Below are positions 1 through 8,011 of a stretch of 64,000 nt of DNA, piece by piece; positions within the stretch are counted from its first letter, which is position 1; each line of letters starts with the position of its first letter. The DNA lies in contig NZ_JBNVZV010000003.1 in NCBI RefSeq assembly GCF_050496545.1, forward strand, positions 124,001-188,000, written 5' to 3'. Source of the stretch: Phycicoccus avicenniae_A. GTDB lineage: Bacteria; Actinomycetota; Actinomycetes; Actinomycetales; Dermatophilaceae. The position numbers were made by a program, and so were the translations under genes. A model generated the notes under the pieces. It saw only the letters and a list, made by a program, of their open reading frames with translations. It was not told where the DNA came from and ran no database searches.

Positions 1-870
1 GTCGGCCGGGCGCTCGGCGGCCCCGCCGAGGCCGGTCTGCACCCCCTTCTTCGGCGCGGTGGGGACGCCCTGGGCATCCACCAGCGGCAACAGCCGCACG
101 CCACCGCCGGCGGCGTCGACCACCAGGAGCGTGTACACACCGCCGCTCGCGACGTCGACCGTGCCGCGGGCGGTGCCGCCGGTCGTGGTCCCCGTGCCGG
201 TGGCCGTCGTGGTGACATCAAGGGTCCAGCGGCCGTCCGGGACCACGGCGTACGCGGTGAGCCGGCCGAAGGCGGCGTCCTCGGCGACCGTCGGGCCGTC
301 CTGCGCCCGCACGGTGACCGTCGCGGCGCCGGTCGCCGCGGCGAGCAGCCGGACCCTGGCCGTGCCCGGCTCCGGCGGCCGCAGGTCGTCGGTGAGCACC
401 TGCACCTGCGGCGACGACGTCGGGCCGAGGACGGCCGCCGTGTAGGCCCGGTCGGCGACGGCGTCGACCGTCCCGGTCAGGAGTGGGGGGGTGTCTGCGG
501 CGGCCCCGATCGGGCGGACCTCCACGTTGTAGAGGCCCTCGGGCACCTGGCGGTAGTCACCGGCGCTCCCGAAGTCCGCCGCGGGGGCCAGGACGCGGCC
601 CTCGCCCTGGAGCGGGGCGGCGGGGACACCGGGCTTCGTGACCTCGCCCGGGGTGCTGCCCGCGAAGGGCACCAGGGAGATCGACATCGTCCCCAGGCCC
701 GGCACGAGGTGGGCGGCGCGGACCCAGGCGGTACCCATCGCGGCGGTGCCGGCGGACGCCGGGGCGCTCGCCGCGGCCGGCGCGACGGCCGTGGCCCCGA
801 GGCCGACGGCGGCGGCGAGGACGAGGAGCGCGCGGGTGGAGAAGACGACGGACGGAGTGCGGTGCTGCAT
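1..870 (-). CDS. DUF4397 secreted protein, 3' end cut by window edge
   Basis: The frame stays open from an ATG (complement of 868-870) to the window edge, giving 290 visible residues without a stop. The N-terminus is a clear signal peptide (basic start, Leu/Ala-rich core, then Ala-rich cleavage region near residues 30-40). The body has the DUF4397 pattern: VRAAHLVPG followed by small beta-rich segments, YNVEVRP, an AYTAAVLGP segment, and a second half with YTLLVVDAAGGG. The visible end reads KKGVQTGLGG; proteins of this family usually continue into a short linker and a C-terminal membrane helix, which would lie outside the window. Probably exported and cell-envelope associated; molecular role unknown. 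The ATG is preceded by weak purine-rich sequence. Confidence 0.8.
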   Translation of the reverse strand, partial: MQHRTPSVVFSTRALLVLAAAVGLGATAVAPAAASAPASAGTAAMGTAWVRAAHLVPGLGTMSISLVPFAGSTPGEVTKPGVPAAPLQGEGRVLAPAADFGSAGDYRQVPEGLYNVEVRPIGAAADTPPLLTGTVDAVADRAYTAAVLGPTSSPQVQVLTDDLRPPEPGTARVRLLAAATGAATVTVRAQDGPTVAEDAAFGRLTAYAVVPDGRWTLDVTTTATGTGTTTGGTARGTVDVASGGVYTLLVVDAAGGGVRLLPLVDAQGVPTAPKKGVQTGLGGAAERPAD

Positions 871-950
871 GACGGTCCCCTGCGGACGGCTTCGGGCACC
901 GACCGGCGACGATGCCCGTCAGGGTCGCGCCACGTGCGCGACGCGGCCCC

Positions 951-980
951 TGCGCGGGTGTTCGGAACGCCCCCCGCGCA
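951..980 (-). terminator. Hairpin after the LLM oxidoreductase gene
   Basis: TGCGCGGG (951-958) pairs perfectly with CCCGCGCA (973-980). It lies just beyond the stop codon of the minus-strand gene ending at 990. There is no U-tract, as is common in high-GC actinobacteria. Confidence 0.5.
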
Positions 981-989
981 TGGATTGTG

Positions 990-1979
990 TCAGGCCCGGG
1001 GGACCAGCGGGGCGAGCGCGTCGGCCATCATCGTCACCGCGCCGGGCACGTGGCCGTTGGCGACCATGTTGACGACCAGCCCGTCGACCCCGCGGTCGAG
1101 CACCCGCTCCTTCAGCTGGCCCGCGACCTCGTCGGGGGTGCCGACGAACTGCCGGTCGGTGGCCACGCGGCGCTGGTCGTCGTCCATCGCGTCGAGGTCG
1201 ACCCCGCGCGACCCGAGGAAGTCGCGGTGCATCGCACGGGCGGCGTCGCCGTCCTCGTCCATCATCACGAAGGCGAGGTAGCTCGTCTCCAGCGTGGAGC
1301 GGTCGCGGCCCTCCTCCGCGCAGCGGGCCTCGAGCGCCTCCAGCTTCTGCGGGATGTCGGACGCGTTGCAGATGAGGTTGAGGTGCGCGGCGTGCCGGGC
1401 GGCGAACTTGAACGTCTTCCGTTCTCCCCCACCGCCGATGAGGATGGGCAGGTCGTCGCGCAGCCGGGGCTCGTTCATCGCGCCCTCGGTGCGGTACCAG
1501 TCGCCGGAGACCGTGGGGCGCTGGCCGCGCAGCATCGGCTCGATGATCCGCAGCGCCTCGTCGAGCCGGTTGAACCGGTCCGTGAAGGTGCCGAACTCGA
1601 AGCCGAGCTGCTGGTGCTCGAGCTCGAACCATCCCGCGCCGATGCCGAGGACGGCGCGCCCACCGCTCACGAGGTCGAGGGTGGTGACCACCTTCGCGAG
1701 CAGCGTGGGGTTGCGGTAGGTGTTGCCGGTGACGAGCGTCGAGAGCTGCACCCGCTCGGTGGCCGTGGCGAGCGCCCCGAGGAGGGTGTAGGCCTCGAGC
1801 ATCGGCTGGTCCGGGTCGCCGATGCCCGGCAGCTGGTAGAAGTGGTCCATCACGAGCACGGCGTCGACACCGGCGGCGTCGGCCTCCCGCGCCTGCTGCA
1901 CCACGGTGGGGACGATGCGCGCCGGGTCGCCGCCCGGGTAGCTGAAGTTCGGGATCTGGTAGCCGAGGCGGATGCTCAT
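990..1979 (-). CDS. LLM class (F420-type) oxidoreductase
   Basis: 329 residues with the luciferase-like monooxygenase fold pattern: starts MSIRLGYQIPNFSY, then AREADAAGVDAVLVMDHF near residue 35, the family motif of a Ser/Thr-rich strand plus NPTLLAKVVTTLDLVSGGR (about residue 95), GIGAGWFELEH, and DLPILIGGGGERKTF near residue 190. These are typical of actinobacterial TIGR03560-like F420-dependent oxidoreductases; cofactor F420 rather than FMN is inferred from family, not seen. Substrate unknown. An upstream in-frame extension exists, but the ATG at 1979 gives the usual N-terminus. It is divergent from the YqeB-like gene at 2041 with only about 60 bp between, so both promoters share that gap. 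Confidence 0.85.
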   Translation of the reverse strand: MSIRLGYQIPNFSYPGGDPARIVPTVVQQAREADAAGVDAVLVMDHFYQLPGIGDPDQPMLEAYTLLGALATATERVQLSTLVTGNTYRNPTLLAKVVTTLDLVSGGRAVLGIGAGWFELEHQQLGFEFGTFTDRFNRLDEALRIIEPMLRGQRPTVSGDWYRTEGAMNEPRLRDDLPILIGGGGERKTFKFAARHAAHLNLICNASDIPQKLEALEARCAEEGRDRSTLETSYLAFVMMDEDGDAARAMHRDFLGSRGVDLDAMDDDQRRVATDRQFVGTPDEVAGQLKERVLDRGVDGLVVNMVANGHVPGAVTMMADALAPLVPRA

Positions 1980-2026
1980 CCTCGGACCGTACGCCCGCCT
2001 CCCCGGCCCGTGGGCCCGCGCTCCCG

Positions 2027-2032
2027 TAGCCT
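2027..2032 (+). promoter_or_regulatory. -10 box of the yqeB-like gene (leaderless)
   Basis: TAGCCT lies 8 nt before the ATG at 2041. There is no Shine-Dalgarno sequence, so transcription probably starts at or near the start codon. Confidence 0.45.
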
Positions 2033-2040
2033 CGACGGGC

Positions 2041-2541
2041 ATGGGGAACGACGACGCGGACCCGACCCGGCGCATCGGGGGCTTCGACACGGCGGGACGC
2101 ACGTTCGTGGTCACGCTCTTCGGTGGGGTGGGCCTGGCGCTCGGGCTGCTGCTGCCCTGGCTCGCGGGGTTCGCGGCCGACAACGGCTGGGTGCCCTTCG
2201 GCGGCCCGGTGCGCTGGCTCGCCTCGTTCGACGGCTCGTGGCTGGTGTGGGGGCGGCCGCTCATCGGCCTCGTGCTGGGCCTGGCGTTCGCGGCGTGGGT
2301 CCTCACCAACACCGCGGTGCTGCACGTCGGGCCGCAGGAGGTCCGGGTCGAGCGCCGCGGCTCGGTCGAGCGGGTCATCCCCCGCGAGGCGGTGGACGGG
2401 GTGCACCGACGCGGCTCGAAGGTCGTCATCGAGTCCGCCGGCGGGCGGGTCCTGTTCCGGGACGACGTCGAGGGCGACCAGGCCGCCGTCCGTGAGGCGT
2501 TCGTCGGGGCGGGCTACCCCTGGGAGGGCCCACCGGCCTGA
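2041..2541 (+). CDS. YqeB family membrane protein with PH-like domain
   Basis: 166 residues. Two hydrophobic segments (about residues 20-42 and 68-95) are followed by a soluble C-terminal half, VLHVGPQEVRVERRG ... REAVDGVHRRGSKVVIES ... LFRDDVEGDQAAVREAF, which is the arrangement of the YqeB/PH-domain family found across actinobacteria and bacilli. Function unknown; presumably an inner-membrane protein with a cytoplasmic PH-like domain. The ATG at 2041 is chosen over the upstream ATG at 1972 because the sequence before it reads as a promoter (TAGCCT box) and the family starts at this point. A hairpin follows the stop. Confidence 0.7.
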   Translation: MGNDDADPTRRIGGFDTAGRTFVVTLFGGVGLALGLLLPWLAGFAADNGWVPFGGPVRWLASFDGSWLVWGRPLIGLVLGLAFAAWVLTNTAVLHVGPQEVRVERRGSVERVIPREAVDGVHRRGSKVVIESAGGRVLFRDDVEGDQAAVREAFVGAGYPWEGPPA

Positions 2542-2577
2542 GCCGCTGCGCAGGCGGCACGTCGAGAGAGAGGGAGA

Positions 2578-2609
2578 CACGCAGACCGGGGCGCTCCTTC
2601 GTCTGCGTG
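2578..2609 (+). terminator. Hairpin between the yqeB-like gene and pyrE
   Basis: CACGCAGAC (2578-2586) pairs with GTCTGCGTG (2601-2609), a 9-bp perfect stem 37 bp after the yqeB-like stop. It has no U-tract. Confidence 0.45.
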
Positions 2610-2671
2610 GTGCCCGATCTCGAGGGTCGCGATCACTCCCCGCCGTCGCGCGGCCGCCCTCCCGCCCGGGC

Positions 2672-3229
2672 ATGCTGGACGCCGTGGACCCCCTCCAGCT
2701 CGCCGCCCGGATCGACGCCACGTGCCGGCTGACCGGCTCGTTCACGCTGCGCTCGGGAGCCACCGCGACCGAGTACTTCGACAAGTACCGCTTCGAGTCC
2801 GACCCCGCCCTCCTGCGGGCGGTCGCCGAGGCGATGGTGCCGCTCCTGCCCCCCGGCACCGGCGTGCTCGGCGGGCTCGAGCTCGGTGGTGTCCCCATAG
2901 CGACGGTCGTCTCGTCGCTCACCGGGCTGCCGGTGGTCTTCGTGCGCAAGCAGGCCAAGGAGTACGGCACGCGCCGCCTCGTCGAGGGCGCCGACGTCGA
3001 CGGTGCGGTGATCACGCTCGTCGAGGACGTTCTCACGACCGGCGGCGCGGCCCGCGAGGCGACGCTCGCCCTGCGCGGCCTAGGCGCCAGGGTGGGCACG
3101 GCGGTCTGCGCGATCGACCGCAGCGGTCTCGACGGCGGTCCGCTGCTCGACGTCGACGTGGCCACCCGGTCGGTCCTGACCCGTGCGGACCTCGACGCCG
3201 CTCGGGCCGCCCGTGACCGGTCGAGGTGA
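2672..3229 (+). CDS. pyrE: Orotate phosphoribosyltransferase
   Basis: 185 residues. Transfers phosphoribose from PRPP to orotate, giving OMP in de novo pyrimidine synthesis (cytoplasm). Seen: the substrate-side motif TEYFDKYRFESDP near residue 30, GGLELGGVPIATVV (about residue 70), VFVRKQAKEYGT, and the PRPP-binding motif VITLVEDVLTTGGAA near residues 113-127. Length matches short PyrE proteins. ATG at 2672 is the only good start before the conserved core; a GTG at 2684 is the alternative. It stands alone here, without other pyr genes, and runs convergent with the CYTH gene at 3285. Confidence 0.9.
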   Translation: MLDAVDPLQLAARIDATCRLTGSFTLRSGATATEYFDKYRFESDPALLRAVAEAMVPLLPPGTGVLGGLELGGVPIATVVSSLTGLPVVFVRKQAKEYGTRRLVEGADVDGAVITLVEDVLTTGGAAREATLALRGLGARVGTAVCAIDRSGLDGGPLLDVDVATRSVLTRADLDAARAARDRSR

Positions 3230-3284
3230 TACCGCACCGTCACAGGGGCCGGCTCCACCTCGACCCGGCAGGGACCCACCCCGG

Positions 3285-3749
3285 TCAGCGCGCCAGGGCG
3301 ACCCCGGTCCAGGCCTCGTCGTGCGACACGTCCCGGAGGACCTCGAGCCACGGGGGGAGCGGGGCGGGCGGGGAGTCCCCGTCGTCGACCTCGGCGACGA
3401 GCGTGCCGTCCTCGTGCTCGTCGACCGCGACGAGCCGGCCGTCCCGTCGCACGAGGTGGCGGGTCTTGCGCAGCACCCGGGCCGGGAGGTCGGCGAGCAG
3501 CGTCCACTCGGCCTCGTCGAGGTAGAGGTTCGTGCACGCCACGGCGGACGCGTCGTCGCCGAGCCGCACCTTGTGCCCGAGCTTGCGGGTCACGCTCCCG
3601 TCGGGCGAACGCACCTCGCGCAGCCGCAGGCGCGTCCCGATGAGATAGCGGTCGGTGATCTCGCGTCGCTCGACGTCGCCGTCGGGGACGCCCGCGACGA
3701 GGAACCGGCGCTCGCGCTCGACCACCGCGTACTTCAGGGAGGGCTGCAC
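3285..3749 (-). CDS. CYTH domain protein (triphosphate tunnel family)
   Basis: 154 residues from the preferred GTG at 3749. The ExExK-type signature is seen as VERERRFLV near the N-terminus. Then come RYLIGTRLRLREV, a KLGHKVRL segment, TNLYLDEAEW, VLRKTRHLV and a DEHEDGTLVAEVD strand, the alternating acidic/basic strands that line a CYTH tunnel. The family hydrolyses or binds inorganic or organic triphosphates in a metal-dependent way; the specific substrate here is unknown. A GTG three codons upstream (3758) is possible, but it overlaps the TAGCGT box, so 3749 fits a leaderless transcript better. Divergent from the DUF3072 gene. Confidence 0.8.
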   Translation of the reverse strand: MQPSLKYAVVERERRFLVAGVPDGDVERREITDRYLIGTRLRLREVRSPDGSVTRKLGHKVRLGDDASAVACTNLYLDEAEWTLLADLPARVLRKTRHLVRRDGRLVAVDEHEDGTLVAEVDDGDSPPAPLPPWLEVLRDVSHDEAWTGVALAR

Positions 3750-3756
3750 GCCGACC

Positions 3757-3762
3757 ACGCTA
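3757..3762 (-). promoter_or_regulatory. -10 box of the CYTH gene (leaderless)
   Basis: TAGCGT on the minus strand is followed by 7 nt and then the GTG at 3749. It decides the start chosen for the CYTH gene. Confidence 0.5.
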
Positions 3763-3799
3763 ACGAGACGCGCGCGACCACGTTGTCGGTGCTCCCGCC

Positions 3800-3805
3800 T
3801 AGCGT
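3800..3805 (+). promoter_or_regulatory. -10 box of the DUF3072 gene (leaderless)
   Basis: TAGCGT is followed by 6 nt and the ATG at 3812, with no ribosome binding site. It mirrors the divergent CYTH promoter 40 bp away. Confidence 0.5.
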
Positions 3806-3811
3806 GGCCGG

Positions 3812-4042
3812 ATGAGCGACCAGACCCCGATGCCCGAGCAGACCCCCGACCCGCAGGACGCCGCCAAGCCCACCGAGGAGTGGGCCACCGGCGACGAGCC
3901 CGCCACCGGGCCCCAGCTGAGCTACCTGTCCACCCTCGCCCGCGAGGCCGGCCGCGAGGTGCCCGAGGGCCTCACCAAGGCCCGCGCCTCCGAGCTCATC
4001 GACGAGCTGCAGGGCGCCTCGCCCCGCGTCGACCCGCAGTGA
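3812..4042 (+). CDS. DUF3072 small protein
   Basis: 76 residues, hydrophilic and acidic at the N-terminus (Pro/Gln/Glu-rich), then the DUF3072 core WATGDEPATGPQLSYLSTLA and LTKARASELIDELQ. That C-terminal half resembles a small helix-turn-helix/SAP-like fold predicted for the family. Function is not known; it is widespread in actinobacteria as a stand-alone gene. The downstream neighbour (patatin at 4059) is convergent with a 16-bp gap. Confidence 0.8.
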   Translation: MSDQTPMPEQTPDPQDAAKPTEEWATGDEPATGPQLSYLSTLAREAGREVPEGLTKARASELIDELQGASPRVDPQ

Positions 4043-4058
4043 GGGTGCCCGCGCGCCG

Positions 4059-5027
4059 TCAGTAGCCGGCGTCGTCCAGGGCCGTGGCGGTCAGCTCGCG
4101 GCCGAGGGCGATCATCTCGCTCGCGCGGTGGAAGTCCATCGTGCGGCAGGCGTCCGAGGGCACCGAGACGAGGACGTCCGGCGGGTTGCTCGCCATCCGG
4201 TAGCGGGTGATGAGCGCCGCCATCGTGTCGAAGGACCGGTTGAAGATCTCGGTCGATGCGAGGTCCTTCGGTGCGGGCGCGTACCCGGGCGCGGCCACCG
4301 ACGCCGGTGACGCCCCCTCCGTCACCGGCTCGACCTCCTCGCCCGAGGCCGCGTCCGGCGCCTCCGTCGAGGCGTGCGAGCCGCCGCCCATCAGCGCGCT
4401 GACGCGGTGGGTCAACGAGCGCACCGACCCGGCGATCGGCCCCGGCGTGCGCACCGGCGCCACCGGCATGCCCTGGCTGTGCCCCGCCTGGAGGCTGACC
4501 GCCACCGTGAGGTCGGACATCACGGCTGCGGTCGGCTCGATGGGCACCGGGTTCATCAGGCCACCGTCCACGAGCAGCCGGCCGTCGACCACGATCGGCG
4601 TCACCAGGCTCGGGATGGCCACCGAGGCGCGGATGGCCGTCGCCACCGGCCCGCGCTGGAACCAGACCTCGCGCCGGTGGTTGAGGTCCGTGGCCACCGC
4701 CGTGAAGGGGATGGCGCAGTCCTCGATGAGCGCGCCACCGAGGATGTCACCGACCTTGGAGAAGATGCGCTCGGCCCGGATCGCCCCTCCCCCACCGAGG
4801 TTCATGTCGAGCAGCCGCCAGACGTCGTACTGGGTCAGGCCCGTCACCCACTCGGTGTAGGCATCGAGCCGGCCCGCCGCGTGGAGCCCGCCGACGAGCG
4901 CCCCCATCGACGTCCCGGCGACGGCCACGACCTCGTAGCCGCATTCCTCGATGACCTGGAGGGCGCCGATGTGCGCGTACCCGCGTGCACCACCGGCGCC
5001 GAGCGCGAGCGCCACCCGTCGACCCAT
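4059..5027 (-). CDS. Patatin-like phospholipase (RssA-type)
   Basis: 322 residues. Predicted serine lipase/acylhydrolase with a Ser-Asp dyad. Seen: the oxyanion loop GAGGARGYAHIGAL at about residue 10, the nucleophile elbow GTSMGALVGG near residue 38, and the catalytic Asp in VDGGLMNPVPI near residue 155. After the core a low-complexity Ala/Ser/Glu stretch (about residues 195-245) precedes a conserved-looking tail. The usual neighbours of characterised patatins are absent, so substrate is open. The start ATG at 5027 is fixed by the family N-terminus and by a TACCCT box 6 nt upstream (5034-5039), indicating a leaderless mRNA. Head-to-head with a second patatin at 5082, only 54 bp apart. Confidence 0.85.
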   Translation of the reverse strand: MGRRVALALGAGGARGYAHIGALQVIEECGYEVVAVAGTSMGALVGGLHAAGRLDAYTEWVTGLTQYDVWRLLDMNLGGGGAIRAERIFSKVGDILGGALIEDCAIPFTAVATDLNHRREVWFQRGPVATAIRASVAIPSLVTPIVVDGRLLVDGGLMNPVPIEPTAAVMSDLTVAVSLQAGHSQGMPVAPVRTPGPIAGSVRSLTHRVSALMGGGSHASTEAPDAASGEEVEPVTEGASPASVAAPGYAPAPKDLASTEIFNRSFDTMAALITRYRMASNPPDVLVSVPSDACRTMDFHRASEMIALGRELTATALDDAGY

Positions 5028-5033
5028 GACGTC

Positions 5034-5075
5034 AGGGTACGTCCGGCGACCCCGCCGGCCCCCGGCACCTACGGT
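5034..5075. promoter_or_regulatory. Divergent leaderless promoters of two patatin genes
   Basis: TACCCT on the minus strand (5034-5039) is 6 nt from the ATG at 5027. TACGGT on the plus strand (5070-5075) is 6 nt from the ATG at 5082. The two promoters are back to back in a 54-bp gap. Confidence 0.5.
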
Positions 5076-5081
5076 GGGGCG

Positions 5082-5927
5082 ATGACCCGCAGCGCACTCG
5101 TCCTCGGCGGTGGCGGCATTACCGGCATCGCGTGGGAGCTCGGGCTCCTGCACGGCCTCGCCGAGGCGGGTGTCGACCTCACGACGGCCGACCTCGTCGT
5201 GGGCACCTCCGCAGGGTCGGTGGCCGGCGCCCAGATCCGTTCCGGCACACCGCTCGCCGAGCTCTACGACGCGCAGCTCGCCCCGCCCGAGGGGGAGATC
5301 GGCGCCACCCTGTCCCGGTGGACGATGCTGCGCCTCCTACCCGCTGTGGTGCGACCGGGCAGCGCGCACCAGAAGCGCGCCCGGGTCGGGCGCAAGGCCC
5401 TGCGCGCGCACCCCGGCGACGGCGCCGAGCGGGTGGCCGTCATCCGGCACCGCGTGCCGTGGGAGCACTGGCCTTCCGCCGACCTGCGCATCACGGCCGT
5501 CGACGCGCGCACGGGCGAGTTCGTCGTCCTCGACCGTGACGGCGGCGTCGACCTCGTCCACGCCGTCGCCGCCAGCTGCGCCGTCCCGATGGTCTGGCCC
5601 CCCGTCGCCGTCGGCGACCGGCACTACGTCGACGGGGGCGTCCGCTCGACCACCAACGCCGACGTCGCCGAGGGCTGCGACCCGGTCGTCGTCATCGCCC
5701 CGCTCCCCCGCTCGCTGACGAAGGCCTCCTCGATCGAGGCGCAGCTGGCGAGGACCGGCGCCCGCAGCACCGCCGTCGTCGCCCCCGACGCCCGCGCGCT
5801 GGCCGCCATCGGGAAGAACGTGCTCGACCCCGCCCGGCGGGCCGACGCCGCCCGCGCCGGACGCCGCCAGGCGGCCCAGGTGCTGCGGGAGGTCGAGACG
5901 GCGTGGTCCAGCGGCCCGCGCGGCTAG
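5082..5927 (+). CDS. Patatin-like phospholipase
   Basis: 281 residues, a different patatin subfamily from its divergent neighbour. Seen: LGGGGITGIAWELGLLHGL at residues 7-25 (oxyanion loop), the nucleophile elbow VVGTSAGSVAGAQI near residue 42, and the Asp-Gly of the dyad in YVDGGVRSTTNADVA near residue 185. These match the Rv-type 'patatin-like phospholipase family protein' with a C-terminal helical tail rich in Ala/Arg. Predicted cytoplasmic acylhydrolase; substrate unknown. The start is supported by the TACGGT box 6 nt upstream. The TAG stop lies inside a TAGGCT box that may serve the P450 gene 23 bp downstream. Confidence 0.85.
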   Translation: MTRSALVLGGGGITGIAWELGLLHGLAEAGVDLTTADLVVGTSAGSVAGAQIRSGTPLAELYDAQLAPPEGEIGATLSRWTMLRLLPAVVRPGSAHQKRARVGRKALRAHPGDGAERVAVIRHRVPWEHWPSADLRITAVDARTGEFVVLDRDGGVDLVHAVAASCAVPMVWPPVAVGDRHYVDGGVRSTTNADVAEGCDPVVVIAPLPRSLTKASSIEAQLARTGARSTAVVAPDARALAAIGKNVLDPARRADAARAGRRQAAQVLREVETAWSSGPRG

Positions 5928-5930
5928 GCT
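5925..5930 (+). promoter_or_regulatory. -10 box before the P450 gene
   Basis: TAGGCT overlaps the stop codon of the patatin gene and would give a leader of roughly 17 nt that includes the GGAAGGAGG ribosome binding site of the P450. Confidence 0.35.
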
Positions 5931-5953
5931 CGAGGGACCGGAAGGAGGACGGG

Positions 5954-7243
5954 ATGCACCGCACGACCGCCCTGCCCCCGGGCCCGCGCCTCCCCCGCCT
6001 GGTCCAGAGCATCGGGATGATGCGGATGCGGCACCGCTTCGTGCCGTGGCTGCACCGCCGGTACGGGGACGTCATCACCGTGCGGCTCGTCCCCAGCCCT
6101 CGCACCGTCGTCCTCTTCGCCGACCCCTCCGCGGTGCGTGAGATCTTCGCCGGCGACCCCGACGTCTTCCACGCCGGCGAGGCCAACTCCATCCTCGCCC
6201 CGGTCATGGGCGAGCACTCCCTGCTGCTGGTCGACGGGGCCGAGCACCGCCGCTCCCGCGCCCTGCTCACCCCGGCCTTCTCGGGGCGCGCGCTGCGCGG
6301 GTACGCCGACCTCGTGACGGGGCTGGCCAAGACCGAGGTCGGCGCCTGGCGCCCGGGCGTGCCGTTCCCCGCCCTGGAGCGGATGAACGCGCTGACCCTC
6401 GAGGTCATCCTCCGCGTCGTCTTCGGCGTCACCGACGAGACCCGGCTGGCCCGTCTGCGCCCCCTCGTGCGCGAGCTGGTCGAGGTCAGCCCGCTCGTCT
6501 TCCTCGGGTCGCTCGTCCCGCGGCTGCGCTCGGTCGGCATGTGGCGCAGGGCGGCCCAGCGGACCGCAGCCCTCGACGCGCTCGTGTACGAGGAGATCGC
6601 CGAGCGTCGGGCCGGCCACGACCTCGACGAGCGCACCGACGTGCTCACCCGGCTCATCCGCGTCGACGACGGCGGTGACCGCCTCACCGACGCCGAGCTG
6701 CGCGACCAGCTGGTCACCCTCCTGCTCGCGGGTCACGAGACGACCGCGACCGCCTTGGCCTGGACCCTGTACGAGGTGGGCCGCGACCCCGACCTGCGCG
6801 CCTGGGCCCGCGATGCCGCCCGCACCGGCGACGAGGACCGGCTCGAGGCGCTGGTCAAGGAGTCGATGCGCCTGCACCCCGTCATCCCGATGGTCGTCCG
6901 GGTGCTCACGGCCCCGACGACGCTCGCCGGCGTCGACCTGCCCTCGGGCACGACCGTGGCCGCCTCCATCCTCCTCGCCCACTCCCGCGCCGAGAGCCAC
7001 GAGGACCCCGCGGCGTTCCGCCCCGAGCGCTTCCTCGGTGGTCAGCCCGCCCCGAACACCTGGATTCCTTTCGGCGGCGGGGTGCGCCGGTGCATCGGTG
7101 CCGGCTTCTCGCTGATGGAGGCCGTCGCGGTGCTGCGCGAGGTGCTCGTCGAGTACGACGTCGAGACGGTCGGCACCGAGGAGCCACGCGTCCGGAACAT
7201 CACGAGCGTGCCGCGCCACGGCGCGCGGATCTCGGTGCGCTGA
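5954..7243 (+). CDS. Cytochrome P450
   Basis: 429 residues. Haem-thiolate monooxygenase. Seen: I-helix motif AGHETTATALAW (G at residue 260), the K-helix ExxR in KESMRLHP (E at 303), a PERF motif in AAFRPERFL, and the haem loop FGGGVRRCIGAGFS with the proximal Cys at residue 380. The proline-rich start LPPGPRLPRL resembles CYP102/CYP110-like class IV enzymes more than small actinobacterial P450s, which usually lack it. No ferredoxin or reductase is adjacent, so the electron partner must lie elsewhere; substrate unknown. The start ATG has a strong GGAAGGAGG site 5 nt upstream. Confidence 0.92.
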   Translation: MHRTTALPPGPRLPRLVQSIGMMRMRHRFVPWLHRRYGDVITVRLVPSPRTVVLFADPSAVREIFAGDPDVFHAGEANSILAPVMGEHSLLLVDGAEHRRSRALLTPAFSGRALRGYADLVTGLAKTEVGAWRPGVPFPALERMNALTLEVILRVVFGVTDETRLARLRPLVRELVEVSPLVFLGSLVPRLRSVGMWRRAAQRTAALDALVYEEIAERRAGHDLDERTDVLTRLIRVDDGGDRLTDAELRDQLVTLLLAGHETTATALAWTLYEVGRDPDLRAWARDAARTGDEDRLEALVKESMRLHPVIPMVVRVLTAPTTLAGVDLPSGTTVAASILLAHSRAESHEDPAAFRPERFLGGQPAPNTWIPFGGGVRRCIGAGFSLMEAVAVLREVLVEYDVETVGTEEPRVRNITSVPRHGARISVR

Positions 7244-7326
7244 GGCCCGGAACGGCACGCCCCTCCCCTGACGTCCCACGCGGGTGGCACCCCGTCCGGG
7301 ACCATGGGGTCGTGAAGGGAGCACCG

Positions 7327-7992
7327 ATGGACGAGGCACGCAGGACCGACCGCACGCGGCGGACGGGGGTGGTTCTCGCGGCCGCGCTCGCGGTCGTGGC
7401 GCTCGCCGCCTGCACGACGAGCGGCAAGGAGGAGCCCGGGCTCGGCCCGGACCCGTCGACCACCGCCTCCTCCCCCTCCGCCAGCCCCACCCCGACCCCC
7501 ACTGCGTCCTCGTCCACTCCGTCGCCCAGCACGAGCCCCACGCTCGCCGGGTTCTCGCTCGCCGACCGGCAGAGCAAGGACTGGCCCGAGCTCGGTGGCG
7601 CACTCGGGATCGGCCTCGAGAGCCGCGTCGGGAAGCACACCGGCTACGTCCGCGTCGTCTACGAGTTCAGCGGCCCGGACGTCCCGAACTACGCCGTGCG
7701 CTACGTGGACGCGCCCGTCGCGGACGGGTCGGGGGACCGCGTCACGGTGGCCGGCGACGTCTGGCTCGAGGTCCTCGTCAGCTCCCTCGACGTCCCCGGC
7801 GAGTCCGCTCCCAGCCCCGACGACCCGCTGCCGGCGACGCTGAAGGGCACCGGCGTCGCCGAGGCCAAGGCGATCTGGGGTGGTTTCGAGGGCATCGGGC
7901 AGGGCTTCATCGGCCTCACCGGCGAGCGGCGGCCGTTCAAGGTCACGACGGCCACGAACCCCAGCCGGCTCGTCGTCGACATCGCCCGCTGA
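7327..7992 (+). CDS. Lipoprotein with AMIN-like domain
   Basis: 221 residues. A basic N-terminus, hydrophobic stretch and lipobox VALAAC (Cys near residue 31) mark it as a lipoprotein. A Thr/Ser/Pro-rich linker (about residues 40-75) follows, then a beta-rich domain: GYVRVVYEFSG ... YAVRYVDAPVADGSGD ... IWGGFEGIGQGFIGL ... KVTTATNPSRLVVDIA. This is the AMIN-like arrangement found in actinobacterial secreted proteins; AMIN domains often bind peptidoglycan or envelope components. The exact ligand is unknown. AAGGGA lies 6 nt before the ATG. Confidence 0.8.
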   Translation: MDEARRTDRTRRTGVVLAAALAVVALAACTTSGKEEPGLGPDPSTTASSPSASPTPTPTASSSTPSPSTSPTLAGFSLADRQSKDWPELGGALGIGLESRVGKHTGYVRVVYEFSGPDVPNYAVRYVDAPVADGSGDRVTVAGDVWLEVLVSSLDVPGESAPSPDDPLPATLKGTGVAEAKAIWGGFEGIGQGFIGLTGERRPFKVTTATNPSRLVVDIAR

Positions 7993-8011
7993 GGCACGGC
8001 GGCCCGCTCGT

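Noticed and set aside
919..3537. Long minus-strand frame of 872 codons
   Set aside because: It lies over the LLM oxidoreductase, YqeB-like gene and pyrE in another frame and has the Arg/Pro/Gly composition of a shadow frame.
4059..5153. Extended start of the first patatin at 5153
   Set aside because: It would overlap the divergent patatin gene and pass through both promoters. The ATG at 5027 starts the conserved core.
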